Assembly (NCBI RefSeq): GCF_048569485.1 | Contig: NW_027442041.1 | Coordinates: 62,001-126,000 of the forward strand | DNA length: 64,000 nucleotides | Direction of reading: 5' to 3' | Source of the DNA: Anomaloglossus baeobatrachus | Lineage: Eukaryota; Chordata; Amphibia; Anura; Aromobatidae | Shown here: positions 26,316 through 40,703 of the stretch, in pieces | Numbering within the stretch: position 1 is the stretch's first letter | Layout of the letters: each line of letters begins with the position of its first letter | Program-made: the position numbers and the translations under genes | The notes under the pieces: generated by a model | What the model saw: only the letters and a program-made list of their open reading frames with translations | What the model was told of the DNA's origin: nothing | Databases searched by the model: none

Positions 26316-27436
26316 AACCAGAATTGGTTTGGGCCTCGAGTGGCACCCTGGCCTATGCCGGACACATCTTAGGGAGAGAGAGCGAGAGGGAGACAAACCC
26401 ACGCCTACACAAGACATTTTGTCACCCAAGCCAACCCTTGAAAAGGCTGCTTTGCAGAGCAAAAACAAGAAGAATGGTGCGTTTTGCAGCCGCCGCCCAC
26501 TGCAATGAATCTGAATAACTCCTCCTTTAGGGCGCAAGCAACTCCCCTCCCCCTTGCAGTCTTTCCAATTCACGATACAAAAAGACGGACAGGACAGGTT
26601 GCCTGACTTTCCGTCACTGCCACCCTTTGCCATCCTTACCCGTAGAAAGCCCTTTCATCATCCCCAAACCCTAATCTTTTCCCTTTCCTTCCCAGCCCCC
26701 AAACCCTGCCCTCTGTACCTTTCTCACCACCCGCTTCCCTTCTCCTGTCATCCCCCTACCACCCGGGAAAAAAAGAGATTGCCCCCTCCTTCCACTAGCC
26801 CACCCTCCCACCCAAAGAACAACTTCTTCTGCGCAGCTTGTTTTCTAGGCAGCAGCGCTATTGTGATGTCATCGGGGGGCATTGTGACAAGCCGCCAGTG
26901 TTCCGTCTCTTCATGTTGTGCACTGTTCAAACCGAAAATACATCAACAGGCAGGCTACAGAAAAGCTTACTAACAAAGGTTAGAGAGGGGCTTTCTCAGA
27001 GGGCTTTTTACAGTTTGTCTATTCCCAATTAGCCGGTTTAGTATACTTAATGAAAGTACTAATTCTTTCATAGGCCGCCCATTCTTAGTATTTGACGTTC
27101 AGGTAACAACAGGTAACTTTATTTGGAGTGGAAGCAGAGAGATAACACCAGATGCCAATTGTAGATCCTCTCACACCTGTGGTCACTGCAGCATCTGACT
27201 CCACTTTGTCCAAAAGGGATCTATTCCATTCAATTACACATGATCTAGATTAGACTGACAACAAGATACTGCACGGGACATAGCAGAGTTGGTGAAGTTG
27301 AGTGGTGATGAGTTTGCTATTTGGATGAATAAAGCAAGTAAAAAGTGTGTTAGATAAAAATTCATTTCAATTCGCTAATCGGGCCAATATGAATCAGGTG
27401 AATCGAGTTCTGCTTTTGGAAACTGGGTTAAGAAGG

Positions 27437-27623
27437 GGTGCACCGTTCCTGGAGGTACTGCAATACCAGGTCAATGCGTGGAGTGGACAGAGCAAGCTCT
27501 TTTTCCATCTCCCTGTTCTAAAAATCCATTTAATATATGGTCCCCAGATAGGGGACGTATCAGATATTAAACTGATAAGAACAGATACTACACTTGATCT
27601 TAGCCAAAAGGCCGAGAAGCGAT
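27437..27623 (-). ncRNA. rnu2: U2 snRNA, copy 22
   Basis: Complete; consensus body. One change at 27385, 52 nt past its 3' end and outside the 3' box. Confidence 0.97.
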
Positions 27624-28744
27624 AACCAGAATTGGTTTGGGCCTCGAGTGGCACCCTGGCCTATGCCGGACACATCTTAGGGAGAGAGAGCGAGAGGGAG
27701 ACAAACCCACGCCTACACAAGACATTTTGTCACCCAAGCCAACCCTTGAAAAGGCTGCTTTGCAGAGCAAAAACAAGAAGAATGGTGCGTTTTGCAGCCG
27801 CCGCCCACTGCAATGAATCTGAATAACTCCTCCTTTAGGGCGCAAGCAACTCCCCTCCCCCTTGCAGTCTTTCCAATTCACGATACAAAAAGACGGACAG
27901 GACAGGTTGCCTGACTTTCCGTCACTGCCACCCTTTGCCATCCTTACCCGTAGAAAGCCCTTTCATCATCCCCAAACCCTAATCTTTTCCCTTTCCTTCC
28001 CAGCCCCCAAACCCTGCCCTCTGTACCTTTCTCACCACCCGCTTCCCTTCTCCTGTCATCCCCCTACCACCCGGGAAAAAAAGAGATTGCCCCCTCCTTC
28101 CACTAGCCCACCCTCCCACCCAAAGAACAACTTCTTCTGCGCAGCTTGTTTTCTAGGCAGCAGCGCTATTGTGATGTCATCGGGGGGCATTGTGACAAGC
28201 CGCCAGTGTTCCGTCTCTTCATGTTGTGCACTGTTCAAACCGAAAATACATCAACAGGCAGGCTACAGAAAAGCTTACTAACAAAGGTTAGAGAGGGGCT
28301 TTCTCAGAGGGCTTTTTACAGTTTGTCTATTCCCAATTAGCCGGTTTAGTATACTTAATGAAAGTACTAATTCTTTCATAGGCCGCCCATTCTTAGTATT
28401 TGACGTTCAGGTAACAACAGGTAACTTTATTTGGAGTGGAAGCAGAGAGATAACACCAGATGCCAATTGTAGATCCTCTCACACCTGTGGTCACTGCAGC
28501 ATCTGACTCCACTTTGTCCAAAAGGGATCTATTCCATTCAATTACACATGATCTAGATTAGACTGACAACAAGATACTGCACGGGACATAGCAGAGTTGG
28601 TGAAGTTGAGTGGTGATGAGTTTGCTATTTGGATGAATAAAGCAAGTAAAAAGTGTGTTAGATAAAAATTCATTTCAATTCGCTAATCGGGCTAATATGA
28701 ATCAGGTGAATCGAGTTCTGCTTTTGGAAACTGGGTTAAGAAGG

Positions 28745-28931
28745 GGTGCACCGTTCCTGGAGGTACTGCAATACCAGGTCAATGCGTGGAGTGGACAGAG
28801 CAAGCTCTTTTTCCATCTCCCTGTTCTAAAAATCCATTTAATATATGGTCCCCAGATAGGGGACGTATCAGATATTAAACTGATAAGAACAGATACTACA
28901 CTTGATCTTAGCCAAAAGGCCGAGAAGCGAT
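28745..28931 (-). ncRNA. rnu2: U2 snRNA, copy 23
   Basis: Complete; consensus. Confidence 0.97.
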
Positions 28932-30052
28932 AACCAGAATTGGTTTGGGCCTCGAGTGGCACCCTGGCCTATGCCGGACACATCTTAGGGAGAGAGAGCG
29001 AGAGGGAGACAAACCCACGCCTACACAAGACATTTTGTCACCCAAGCCAACCCTTGAAAAGGCTGCTTTGCAGAGCAAAAACAAGAAGAATGGTGCGTTT
29101 TGCAGCCGCCGCCCACTGCAATGAATCTGAATAACTCCTCCTTTAGGGCGCAAGCAACTCCCCTCCCCCTTGCAGTCTTTCCAATTCACGATACAAAAAG
29201 ACGGACAGGACAGGTTGCCTGACTTTCCGTCACTGCCACCCTTTGCCATCCTTACCCGTAGAAAGCCCTTTCATCATCCCCAAACCCTAATCTTTTCCCT
29301 TTCCTTCCCAGCCCCCAAACCCTGCCCTCTGTACCTTTCTCACCACCCGCTTCCCTTCTCCTGTCATCCCCCTACCACCCGGGAAAAAAAGAGATTGCCC
29401 CCTCCTTCCACTAGCCCACCCTCCCACCCAAAGAACAACTTCTTCTGCGCAGCTTGTTTTCTAGGCAGCAGCGCTATTGTGATGTCATCGGGGGGCATTG
29501 TGACAAGCCGCCAGTGTTCCGTCTCTTCATGTTGTGCACTGTTCAAACCGAAAATACATCAACAGGCAGGCTACAGAAAAGCTTACTAACAAAGGTTAGA
29601 GAGGGGCTTTCTCAGAGGGCTTTTTACAGTTTGTCTATTCCCAATTAGCCGGTTTAGTATACTTAATGAAAGTACTAATTCTTTCATAGGCCGCCCATTC
29701 TTAGTATTTGACGTTCAGGTAACAACAGGTAACTTTATTTGGAGTGGAAGCAGAGAGATAACACCAGATGCCAATTGTAGATCCTCTCACACCTGTGGTC
29801 ACTGCAGCATCTGACTCCACTTTGTCCAAAAGGGATCTATTCCATTCAATTACACATGATCTAGATTAGACTGACAACAAGATACTGCACGGGACATAGC
29901 AGAGTTGGTGAAGTTGAGTGGTGATGAGTTTGCTATTTGGATGAATAAAGCAAGTAAAAAGTGTGTTAGATAAAAATTCATTTCAATTCGCTAATCGGGC
30001 TAATATGAATCAGGTGAATCGAGTTCTGCTTTTGGAAACTGGGTTAAGAAGG

Positions 30053-30239
30053 GGTGCACCGTTCCTGGAGGTACTGCAATACCAGGTCAATGCGTGGAGT
30101 GGACAGAGCAAGCTCTTTTTCCATCTCCCTGTTCTAAAAATCCATTTAATATATGGTCCCCAGATAGGGGACGTATCAGATATTAAACTGATAAGAACAG
30201 ATACTACACTTGATCTTAGCCAAAAGGCCGAGAAGCGAT
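30053..30239 (-). ncRNA. rnu2: U2 snRNA, copy 24
   Basis: Complete; consensus. Confidence 0.97.
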
Positions 30240-31360
30240 AACCAGAATTGGTTTGGGCCTCGAGTGGCACCCTGGCCTATGCCGGACACATCTTAGGGAG
30301 AGAGAGCGAGAGGGAGACAAACCCACGCCTACACAAGACATTTTGTCACCCAAGCCAACCCTTGAAAAGGCTGCTTTGCAGAGCAAAAACAAGAAGAATG
30401 GTGCGTTTTGCAGCCGCCGCCCACTGCAATGAATCTGAATAACTCCTCCTTTAGGGCGCAAGCAACTCCCCTCCCCCTTGCAGTCTTTCCAATTCACGAT
30501 ACAAAAAGACGGACAGGACAGGTTGCCTGACTTTCCGTCACTGCCACCCTTTGCCATCCTTACCCGTAGAAAGCCCTTTCATCATCCCCAAACCCTAATC
30601 TTTTCCCTTTCCTTCCCAGCCCCCAAACCCTGCCCTCTGTACCTTTCTCACCACCCGCTTCCCTTCTCCTGTCATCCCCCTACCACCCGGGAAAAAAAGA
30701 GATTGCCCCCTCCTTCCACTAGCCCACCCTCCCACCCAAAGAACAACTTCTTCTGCGCAGCTTGTTTTCTAGGCAGCAGCGCTATTGTGATGTCATCGGG
30801 GGGCATTGTGACAAGCCGCCAGTGTTCCGTCTCTTCATGTTGTGCACTGTTCAAACCGAAAATACATCAACAGGCAGGCTACAGAAAAGCTTACTAACAA
30901 AGGTTAGAGAGGGGCTTTCTCAGAGGGCTTTTTACAGTTTGTCTATTCCCAATTAGCCGGTTTAGTATACTTAATGAAAGTACTAATTCTTTCATAGGCC
31001 GCCCATTCTTAGTATTTGACGTTCAGGTAACAACAGGTAACTTTATTTGGAGTGGAAGCAGAGAGATAACACCAGATGCCAATTGTAGATCCTCTCACAC
31101 CTGTGGTCACTGCAGCATCTGACTCCACTTTGTCCAAAAGGGATCTATTCCATTCAATTACACATGATCTAGATTAGACTGACAACAAGATACTGCACGG
31201 GACATAGCAGAGTTGGTGAAGTTGAGTGGTGATGAGTTTGCTATTTGGATGAATAAAGCAAGTAAAAAGTGTGTTAGATAAAAATTCATTTCAATTCGCT
31301 AATCGGGCTAATATGAATCAGGTGAATCGAGTTCTGCTTTTGGAAACTGGGTTAAGAAGG

Positions 31361-31547
31361 GGTGCACCGTTCCTGGAGGTACTGCAATACCAGGTCAATG
31401 CGTGGAGTGGACAGAGCAAGCTCTTTTTCCATCTCCCTGTTCTAAAAATCCATTTAATATATGGTCCCCAGATAGGGGACGGATCAGATATTAAACTGAT
31501 AAGAACAGATACTACACTTGATCTTAGCCAAAAGGCCGAGAAGCGAT
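31361..31547 (-). ncRNA. rnu2: U2 snRNA, copy 25, variant A66C
   Basis: Complete, with T-to-G on plus at 31482, giving A66C (GAUACG to GAUCCG) at the base of the stem II region. The same variant is in copy 27 but not in copy 26. Confidence 0.97.
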
Positions 31548-32668
31548 AACCAGAATTGGTTTGGGCCTCGAGTGGCACCCTGGCCTATGCCGGACACATC
31601 TTAGGGAGAGAGAGCGAGAGGGAGACAAACCCACGCCTACACAAGACATTTTGTCACCCAAGCCAACCCTTGAAAAGGCTGCTTTGCAGAGCAAAAACAA
31701 GAAGAATGGTGCGTTTTGCAGCCGCCGCCCACTGCAATGAATCTGAATAACTCCTCCTTTAGGGCGCAAGCAACTCCCCTCCCCCTTGCAGTCTTTCCAA
31801 TTCACGATACAAAAAGACGGACAGGACAGGTTGCCTGACTTTCCGTCACTGCCACCCTTTGCCATCCTTACCCGTAGAAAGCCCTTTCATCATCCCCAAA
31901 CCCTAATCTTTTCCCTTTCCTTCCCAGCCCCCAAACCCTGCCCTCTGTACCTTTCTCACCACCCGCTTCCCTTCTCCTGTCATCCCCCTACCACCCGGGA
32001 AAAAAAGAGATTGCCCCCTCCTTCCACTAGCCCACCCTCCCACCCAAAGAACAACTTCTTCTGCGCAGCTTGTTTTCTAGGCAGCAGCGCTATTGTGATG
32101 TCATCGGGGGGCATTGTGACAAGCCGCCAGTGTTCCGTCTCTTCATGTTGTGCACTGTTCAAACCGAAAATACATCAACAGGCAGGCTACAGAAAAGCTT
32201 ACTAACAAAGGTTAGAGAGGGGCTTTCTCAGAGGGCTTTTTACAGTTTGTCTATTCCCAATTAGCCGGTTTAGTATACTTAATGAAAGTACTAATTCTTT
32301 CATAGGCCGCCCATTCTTAGTATTTGACGTTCAGGTAACAACAGGTAACTTTATTTGGAGTGGAAGCAGAGAGATAACACCAGATGCCAATTGTAGATCC
32401 TCTCACACCTGTGGTCACTGCAGCATCTGACTCCACTTTGTCCAAAAGGGATCTATTCCATTCAATTACACATGATCTAGATTAGACTGACAACAAGATA
32501 CTGCACGGGACATAGCAGAGTTGGTGAAGTTGAGTGGTGATGAGTTTGCTATTTGGATGAATAAAGCAAGTAAAAAGTGTGTTAGATAAAAATTCATTTC
32601 AATTCGCTAATCGGGCTAATATGAATCAGGTGAATCGAGTTCTGCTTTTGGAAACTGGGTTAAGAAGG

Positions 32669-32855
32669 GGTGCACCGTTCCTGGAGGTACTGCAATACCA
32701 GGTCAATGCGTGGAGTGGACAGAGCAAGCTCTTTTTCCATCTCCCTGTTCTAAAAATCCATTTAATATATGGTCCCCAGATAGGGGACGTATCAGATATT
32801 AAACTGATAAGAACAGATACTACACTTGATCTTAGCCAAAAGGCCGAGAAGCGAT
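32669..32855 (-). ncRNA. rnu2: U2 snRNA, copy 26
   Basis: Complete; consensus, although both neighbours carry A66C. Confidence 0.97.
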
Positions 32856-33976
32856 AACCAGAATTGGTTTGGGCCTCGAGTGGCACCCTGGCCTATGCCG
32901 GACACATCTTAGGGAGAGAGAGCGAGAGGGAGACAAACCCACGCCTACACAAGACATTTTGTCACCCAAGCCAACCCTTGAAAAGGCTGCTTTGCAGAGC
33001 AAAAACAAGAAGAATGGTGCGTTTTGCAGCCGCCGCCCACTGCAATGAATCTGAATAACTCCTCCTTTAGGGCGCAAGCAACTCCCCTCCCCCTTGCAGT
33101 CTTTCCAATTCACGATACAAAAAGACGGACAGGACAGGTTGCCTGACTTTCCGTCACTGCCACCCTTTGCCATCCTTACCCGTAGAAAGCCCTTTCATCA
33201 TCCCCAAACCCTAATCTTTTCCCTTTCCTTCCCAGCCCCCAAACCCTGCCCTCTGTACCTTTCTCACCACCCGCTTCCCTTCTCCTGTCATCCCCCTACC
33301 ACCCGGGAAAAAAAGAGATTGCCCCCTCCTTCCACTAGCCCACCCTCCCACCCAAAGAACAACTTCTTCTGCGCAGCTTGTTTTCTAGGCAGCAGCGCTA
33401 TTGTGATGTCATCGGGGGGCATTGTGACAAGCCGCCAGTGTTCCGTCTCTTCATGTTGTGCACTGTTCAAACCGAAAATACATCAACAGGCAGGCTACAG
33501 AAAAGCTTACTAACAAAGGTTAGAGAGGGGCTTTCTCAGAGGGCTTTTTACAGTTTGTCTATTCCCAATTAGCCGGTTTAGTATACTTAATGAAAGTACT
33601 AATTCTTTCATAGGCCGCCCATTCTTAGTATTTGACGTTCAGGTAACAACAGGTAACTTTATTTGGAGTGGAAGCAGAGAGATAACACCAGATGCCAATT
33701 GTAGATCCTCTCACACCTGTGGTCACTGCAGCATCTGACTCCACTTTGTCCAAAAGGGATCTATTCCATTCAATTACACATGATCTAGATTAGACTGACA
33801 ACAAGATACTGCACGGGACATAGCAGAGTTGGTGAAGTTGAGTGGTGATGAGTTTGCTATTTGGATGAATAAAGCAAGTAAAAAGTGTGTTAGATAAAAA
33901 TTCATTTCAATTCGCTAATCGGGCTAATATGAATCAGGTGAATCGAGTTCTGCTTTTGGAAACTGGGTTAAGAAGG

Positions 33977-34163
33977 GGTGCACCGTTCCTGGAGGTACTG
34001 CAATACCAGGTCAATGCGTGGAGTGGACAGAGCAAGCTCTTTTTCCATCTCCCTGTTCTAAAAATCCATTTAATATATGGTCCCCAGATAGGGGACGGAT
34101 CAGATATTAAACTGATAAGAACAGATACTACACTTGATCTTAGCCAAAAGGCCGAGAAGCGAT
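33977..34163 (-). ncRNA. rnu2: U2 snRNA, copy 27, variant A66C
   Basis: Complete, with the same A66C as copy 25 (34098). Its upstream spacer also has an adjacent double change, CC to AA, at 34923-34924. Confidence 0.97.
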
Positions 34164-35284
34164 AACCAGAATTGGTTTGGGCCTCGAGTGGCACCCTGGC
34201 CTATGCCGGACACATCTTAGGGAGAGAGAGCGAGAGGGAGACAAACCCACGCCTACACAAGACATTTTGTCACCCAAGCCAACCCTTGAAAAGGCTGCTT
34301 TGCAGAGCAAAAACAAGAAGAATGGTGCGTTTTGCAGCCGCCGCCCACTGCAATGAATCTGAATAACTCCTCCTTTAGGGCGCAAGCAACTCCCCTCCCC
34401 CTTGCAGTCTTTCCAATTCACGATACAAAAAGACGGACAGGACAGGTTGCCTGACTTTCCGTCACTGCCACCCTTTGCCATCCTTACCCGTAGAAAGCCC
34501 TTTCATCATCCCCAAACCCTAATCTTTTCCCTTTCCTTCCCAGCCCCCAAACCCTGCCCTCTGTACCTTTCTCACCACCCGCTTCCCTTCTCCTGTCATC
34601 CCCCTACCACCCGGGAAAAAAAGAGATTGCCCCCTCCTTCCACTAGCCCACCCTCCCACCCAAAGAACAACTTCTTCTGCGCAGCTTGTTTTCTAGGCAG
34701 CAGCGCTATTGTGATGTCATCGGGGGGCATTGTGACAAGCCGCCAGTGTTCCGTCTCTTCATGTTGTGCACTGTTCAAACCGAAAATACATCAACAGGCA
34801 GGCTACAGAAAAGCTTACTAACAAAGGTTAGAGAGGGGCTTTCTCAGAGGGCTTTTTACAGTTTGTCTATTCCCAATTAGCCGGTTTAGTATACTTAATG
34901 AAAGTACTAATTCTTTCATAGGAAGCCCATTCTTAGTATTTGACGTTCAGGTAACAACAGGTAACTTTATTTGGAGTGGAAGCAGAGAGATAACACCAGA
35001 TGCCAATTGTAGATCCTCTCACACCTGTGGTCACTGCAGCATCTGACTCCACTTTGTCCAAAAGGGATCTATTCCATTCAATTACACATGATCTAGATTA
35101 GACTGACAACAAGATACTGCACGGGACATAGCAGAGTTGGTGAAGTTGAGTGGTGATGAGTTTGCTATTTGGATGAATAAAGCAAGTAAAAAGTGTGTTA
35201 GATAAAAATTCATTTCAATTCGCTAATCGGGCTAATATGAATCAGGTGAATCGAGTTCTGCTTTTGGAAACTGGGTTAAGAAGG

Positions 35285-35471
35285 GGTGCACCGTTCCTGG
35301 AGGTACTGCAATACCAGGTCAATGCGTGGAGTGGACAGAGCAAGCTCTTTTTCCATCTCCCTGTTCTAAAAATCCATTTAATATATGGTCCCCAGATAGG
35401 GGACGTATCAGATATTAAACTGATAAGAACAGATACTACACTTGATCTTAGCCAAAAGGCCGAGAAGCGAT
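35285..35471 (-). ncRNA. rnu2: U2 snRNA, copy 28
   Basis: Complete; consensus. Its upstream spacer has C-to-T at 35956. Confidence 0.97.
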
Positions 35472-36592
35472 AACCAGAATTGGTTTGGGCCTCGAGTGGC
35501 ACCCTGGCCTATGCCGGACACATCTTAGGGAGAGAGAGCGAGAGGGAGACAAACCCACGCCTACACAAGACATTTTGTCACCCAAGCCAACCCTTGAAAA
35601 GGCTGCTTTGCAGAGCAAAAACAAGAAGAATGGTGCGTTTTGCAGCCGCCGCCCACTGCAATGAATCTGAATAACTCCTCCTTTAGGGCGCAAGCAACTC
35701 CCCTCCCCCTTGCAGTCTTTCCAATTCACGATACAAAAAGACGGACAGGACAGGTTGCCTGACTTTCCGTCACTGCCACCCTTTGCCATCCTTACCCGTA
35801 GAAAGCCCTTTCATCATCCCCAAACCCTAATCTTTTCCCTTTCCTTCCCAGCCCCCAAACCCTGCCCTCTGTACCTTTCTCACCACCCGCTTCCCTTCTC
35901 CTGTCATCCCCCTACCACCCGGGAAAAAAAGAGATTGCCCCCTCCTTCCACTAGCTCACCCTCCCACCCAAAGAACAACTTCTTCTGCGCAGCTTGTTTT
36001 CTAGGCAGCAGCGCTATTGTGATGTCATCGGGGGGCATTGTGACAAGCCGCCAGTGTTCCGTCTCTTCATGTTGTGCACTGTTCAAACCGAAAATACATC
36101 AACAGGCAGGCTACAGAAAAGCTTACTAACAAAGGTTAGAGAGGGGCTTTCTCAGAGGGCTTTTTACAGTTTGTCTATTCCCAATTAGCCGGTTTAGTAT
36201 ACTTAATGAAAGTACTAATTCTTTCATAGGCCGCCCATTCTTAGTATTTGACGTTCAGGTAACAACAGGTAACTTTATTTGGAGTGGAAGCAGAGAGATA
36301 ACACCAGATGCCAATTGTAGATCCTCTCACACCTGTGGTCACTGCAGCATCTGACTCCACTTTGTCCAAAAGGGATCTATTCCATTCAATTACACATGAT
36401 CTAGATTAGACTGACAACAAGATACTGCACGGGACATAGCAGAGTTGGTGAAGTTGAGTGGTGATGAGTTTGCTATTTGGATGAATAAAGCAAGTAAAAA
36501 GTGTGTTAGATAAAAATTCATTTCAATTCGCTAATCGGGCTAATATGAATCAGGTGAATCGAGTTCTGCTTTTGGAAACTGGGTTAAGAAGG

Positions 36593-36779
36593 GGTGCACC
36601 GTTCCTGGAGGTACTGCAATACCAGGTCAATGCGTGGAGTGGACAGAGCAAGCTCTTTTTCCATCTCCCTGTTCTAAAAATCCATTTAATATATGGTCCC
36701 CAGATAGGGGACGTATCAGATATTAAACTGATAAGAACAGATACTACACTTGATCTTAGCCAAAAGGCCGAGAAGCGAT
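36593..36779 (-). ncRNA. rnu2: U2 snRNA, copy 29
   Basis: Complete; consensus. Confidence 0.97.
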
Positions 36780-37900
36780 AACCAGAATTGGTTTGGGCCT
36801 CGAGTGGCACCCTGGCCTATGCCGGACACATCTTAGGGAGAGAGAGCGAGAGGGAGACAAACCCACGCCTACACAAGACATTTTGTCACCCAAGCCAACC
36901 CTTGAAAAGGCTGCTTTGCAGAGCAAAAACAAGAAGAATGGTGCGTTTTGCAGCCGCCGCCCACTGCAATGAATCTGAATAACTCCTCCTTTAGGGCGCA
37001 AGCAACTCCCCTCCCCCTTGCAGTCTTTCCAATTCACGATACAAAAAGACGGACAGGACAGGTTGCCTGACTTTCCGTCACTGCCACCCTTTGCCATCCT
37101 TACCCGTAGAAAGCCCTTTCATCATCCCCAAACCCTAATCTTTTCCCTTTCCTTCCCAGCCCCCAAACCCTGCCCTCTGTACCTTTCTCACCACCCGCTT
37201 CCCTTCTCCTGTCATCCCCCTACCACCCGGGAAAAAAAGAGATTGCCCCCTCCTTCCACTAGCCCACCCTCCCACCCAAAGAACAACTTCTTCTGCGCAG
37301 CTTGTTTTCTAGGCAGCAGCGCTATTGTGATGTCATCGGGGGGCATTGTGACAAGCCGCCAGTGTTCCGTCTCTTCATGTTGTGCACTGTTCAAACCGAA
37401 AATACATCAACAGGCAGGCTACAGAAAAGCTTACTAACAAAGGTTAGAGAGGGGCTTTCTCAGAGGGCTTTTTACAGTTTGTCTATTCCCAATTAGCCGG
37501 TTTAGTATACTTAATGAAAGTACTAATTCTTTCATAGGCCGCCCATTCTTAGTATTTGACGTTCAGGTAACAACAGGTAACTTTATTTGGAGTGGAAGCA
37601 GAGAGATAACACCAGATGCCAATTGTAGATCCTCTCACACCTGTGGTCACTGCAGCATCTGACTCCACTTTGTCCAAAAGGGATCTATTCCATTCAATTA
37701 CACATGATCTAGATTAGACTGACAACAAGATACTGCACGGGACATAGCAGAGTTGGTGAAGTTGAGTGGTGATGAGTTTGCTATTTGGATGAATAAAGCA
37801 AGTAAAAAGTGTGTTAGATAAAAATTCATTTCAATTCGCTAATCGGGCTAATATGAATCAGGTGAATCGAGTTCTGCTTTTGGAAACTGGGTTAAGAAGG

Positions 37901-38087
37901 GGTGCACCGTTCCTGGAGGTACTGCAATACCAGGTCAATGCGTGGAGTGGACAGAGCAAGCTCTTTTTCCATCTCCCTGTTCTAAAAATCCATTTAATAT
38001 ATGGTCCCCAGATAGGGGACGTATCAGATATTAAACTGATAAGAACAGATACTACACTTGATCTTAGCCAAAAGGCCGAGAAGCGAT
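37901..38087 (-). ncRNA. rnu2: U2 snRNA, copy 30
   Basis: Complete; consensus. Confidence 0.97.
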
Positions 38088-39208
38088 AACCAGAATTGGT
38101 TTGGGCCTCGAGTGGCACCCTGGCCTATGCCGGACACATCTTAGGGAGAGAGAGCGAGAGGGAGACAAACCCACGCCTACACAAGACATTTTGTCACCCA
38201 AGCCAACCCTTGAAAAGGCTGCTTTGCAGAGCAAAAACAAGAAGAATGGTGCGTTTTGCAGCCGCCGCCCACTGCAATGAATCTGAATAACTCCTCCTTT
38301 AGGGCGCAAGCAACTCCCCTCCCCCTTGCAGTCTTTCCAATTCACGATACAAAAAGACGGACAGGACAGGTTGCCTGACTTTCCGTCACTGCCACCCTTT
38401 GCCATCCTTACCCGTAGAAAGCCCTTTCATCATCCCCAAACCCTAATCTTTTCCCTTTCCTTCCCAGCCCCCAAACCCTGCCCTCTGTACCTTTCTCACC
38501 ACCCGCTTCCCTTCTCCTGTCATCCCCCTACCACCCGGGAAAAAAAGAGATTGCCCCCTCCTTCCACTAGCCCACCCTCCCACCCAAAGAACAACTTCTT
38601 CTGCGCAGCTTGTTTTCTAGGCAGCAGCGCTATTGTGATGTCATCGGGGGGCATTGTGACAAGCCGCCAGTGTTCCGTCTCTTCATGTTGTGCACTGTTC
38701 AAACCGAAAATACATCAACAGGCAGGCTACAGAAAAGCTTACTAACAAAGGTTAGAGAGGGGCTTTCTCAGAGGGCTTTTTACAGTTTGTCTATTCCCAA
38801 TTAGCCGGTTTAGTATACTTAATGAAAGTACTAATTCTTTCATAGGCCGCCCATTCTTAGTATTTGACGTTCAGGTAACAACAGGTAACTTTATTTGGAG
38901 TGGAAGCAGAGAGATAACACCAGATGCCAATTGTAGATCCTCTCACACCTGTGGTCACTGCAGCATCTGACTCCACTTTGTCCAAAAGGGATCTATTCCA
39001 TTCAATTACACATGATCTAGATTAGACTGACAACAAGATACTGCACGGGACATAGCAGAGTTGGTGAAGTTGAGTGGTGATGAGTTTGCTATTTGGATGA
39101 ATAAAGCAAGTAAAAAGTGTGTTAGATAAAAATTCATTTCAATTCGCTAATCGGGCTAATATGAATCAGGTGAATCGAGTTCTGCTTTTGGAAACTGGGT
39201 TAAGAAGG

Positions 39209-39395
39209 GGTGCACCGTTCCTGGAGGTACTGCAATACCAGGTCAATGCGTGGAGTGGACAGAGCAAGCTCTTTTTCCATCTCCCTGTTCTAAAAATCCA
39301 TTTAATATATGGTCCCCAGATAGGGGACGTATCAGATATTAAACTGATAAGAACAGATACTACACTTGATCTTAGCCAAAAGGCCGAGAAGCGAT
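39209..39395 (-). ncRNA. rnu2: U2 snRNA, copy 31
   Basis: Complete; consensus. Confidence 0.97.
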
Positions 39396-40516
39396 AACCA
39401 GAATTGGTTTGGGCCTCGAGTGGCACCCTGGCCTATGCCGGACACATCTTAGGGAGAGAGAGCGAGAGGGAGACAAACCCACGCCTACACAAGACATTTT
39501 GTCACCCAAGCCAACCCTTGAAAAGGCTGCTTTGCAGAGCAAAAACAAGAAGAATGGTGCGTTTTGCAGCCGCCGCCCACTGCAATGAATCTGAATAACT
39601 CCTCCTTTAGGGCGCAAGCAACTCCCCTCCCCCTTGCAGTCTTTCCAATTCACGATACAAAAAGACGGACAGGACAGGTTGCCTGACTTTCCGTCACTGC
39701 CACCCTTTGCCATCCTTACCCGTAGAAAGCCCTTTCATCATCCCCAAACCCTAATCTTTTCCCTTTCCTTCCCAGCCCCCAAACCCTGCCCTCTGTACCT
39801 TTCTCACCACCCGCTTCCCTTCTCCTGTCATCCCCCTACCACCCGGGAAAAAAAGAGATTGCCCCCTCCTTCCACTAGCCCACCCTCCCACCCAAAGAAC
39901 AACTTCTTCTGCGCAGCTTGTTTTCTAGGCAGCAGCGCTATTGTGATGTCATCGGGGGGCATTGTGACAAGCCGCCAGTGTTCCGTCTCTTCATGTTGTG
40001 CACTGTTCAAACCGAAAATACATCAACAGGCAGGCTACAGAAAAGCTTACTAACAAAGGTTAGAGAGGGGCTTTCTCAGAGGGCTTTTTACAGTTTGTCT
40101 ATTCCCAATTAGCCGGTTTAGTATACTTAATGAAAGTACTAATTCTTTCATAGGCCGCCCATTCTTAGTATTTGACGTTCAGGTAACAACAGGTAACTTT
40201 ATTTGGAGTGGAAGCAGAGAGATAACACCAGATGCCAATTGTAGATCCTCTCACACCTGTGGTCACTGCAGCATCTGACTCCACTTTGTCCAAAAGGGAT
40301 CTATTCCATTCAATTACACATGATCTAGATTAGACTGACAACAAGATACTGCACGGGACATAGCAGAGTTGGTGAAGTTGAGTGGTGATGAGTTTGCTAT
40401 TTGGATGAATAAAGCAAGTAAAAAGTGTGTTAGATAAAAATTCATTTCAATTCGCTAATCGGGCTAATATGAATCAGGTGAATCGAGTTCTGCTTTTGGA
40501 AACTGGGTTAAGAAGG

Positions 40517-40703
40517 GGTGCACCGTTCCTGGAGGTACTGCAATACCAGGTCAATGCGTGGAGTGGACAGAGCAAGCTCTTTTTCCATCTCCCTGTTCTA
40601 AAAATCCATTTAATATATGGTCCCCAGATAGGGGACGTATCAGATATTAAACTGATAAGAACAGATACTACACTTGATCTTAGCCAAAAGGCCGAGAAGC
40701 GAT
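40517..40703 (-). ncRNA. rnu2: U2 snRNA, copy 32
   Basis: Complete; consensus. Confidence 0.97.
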
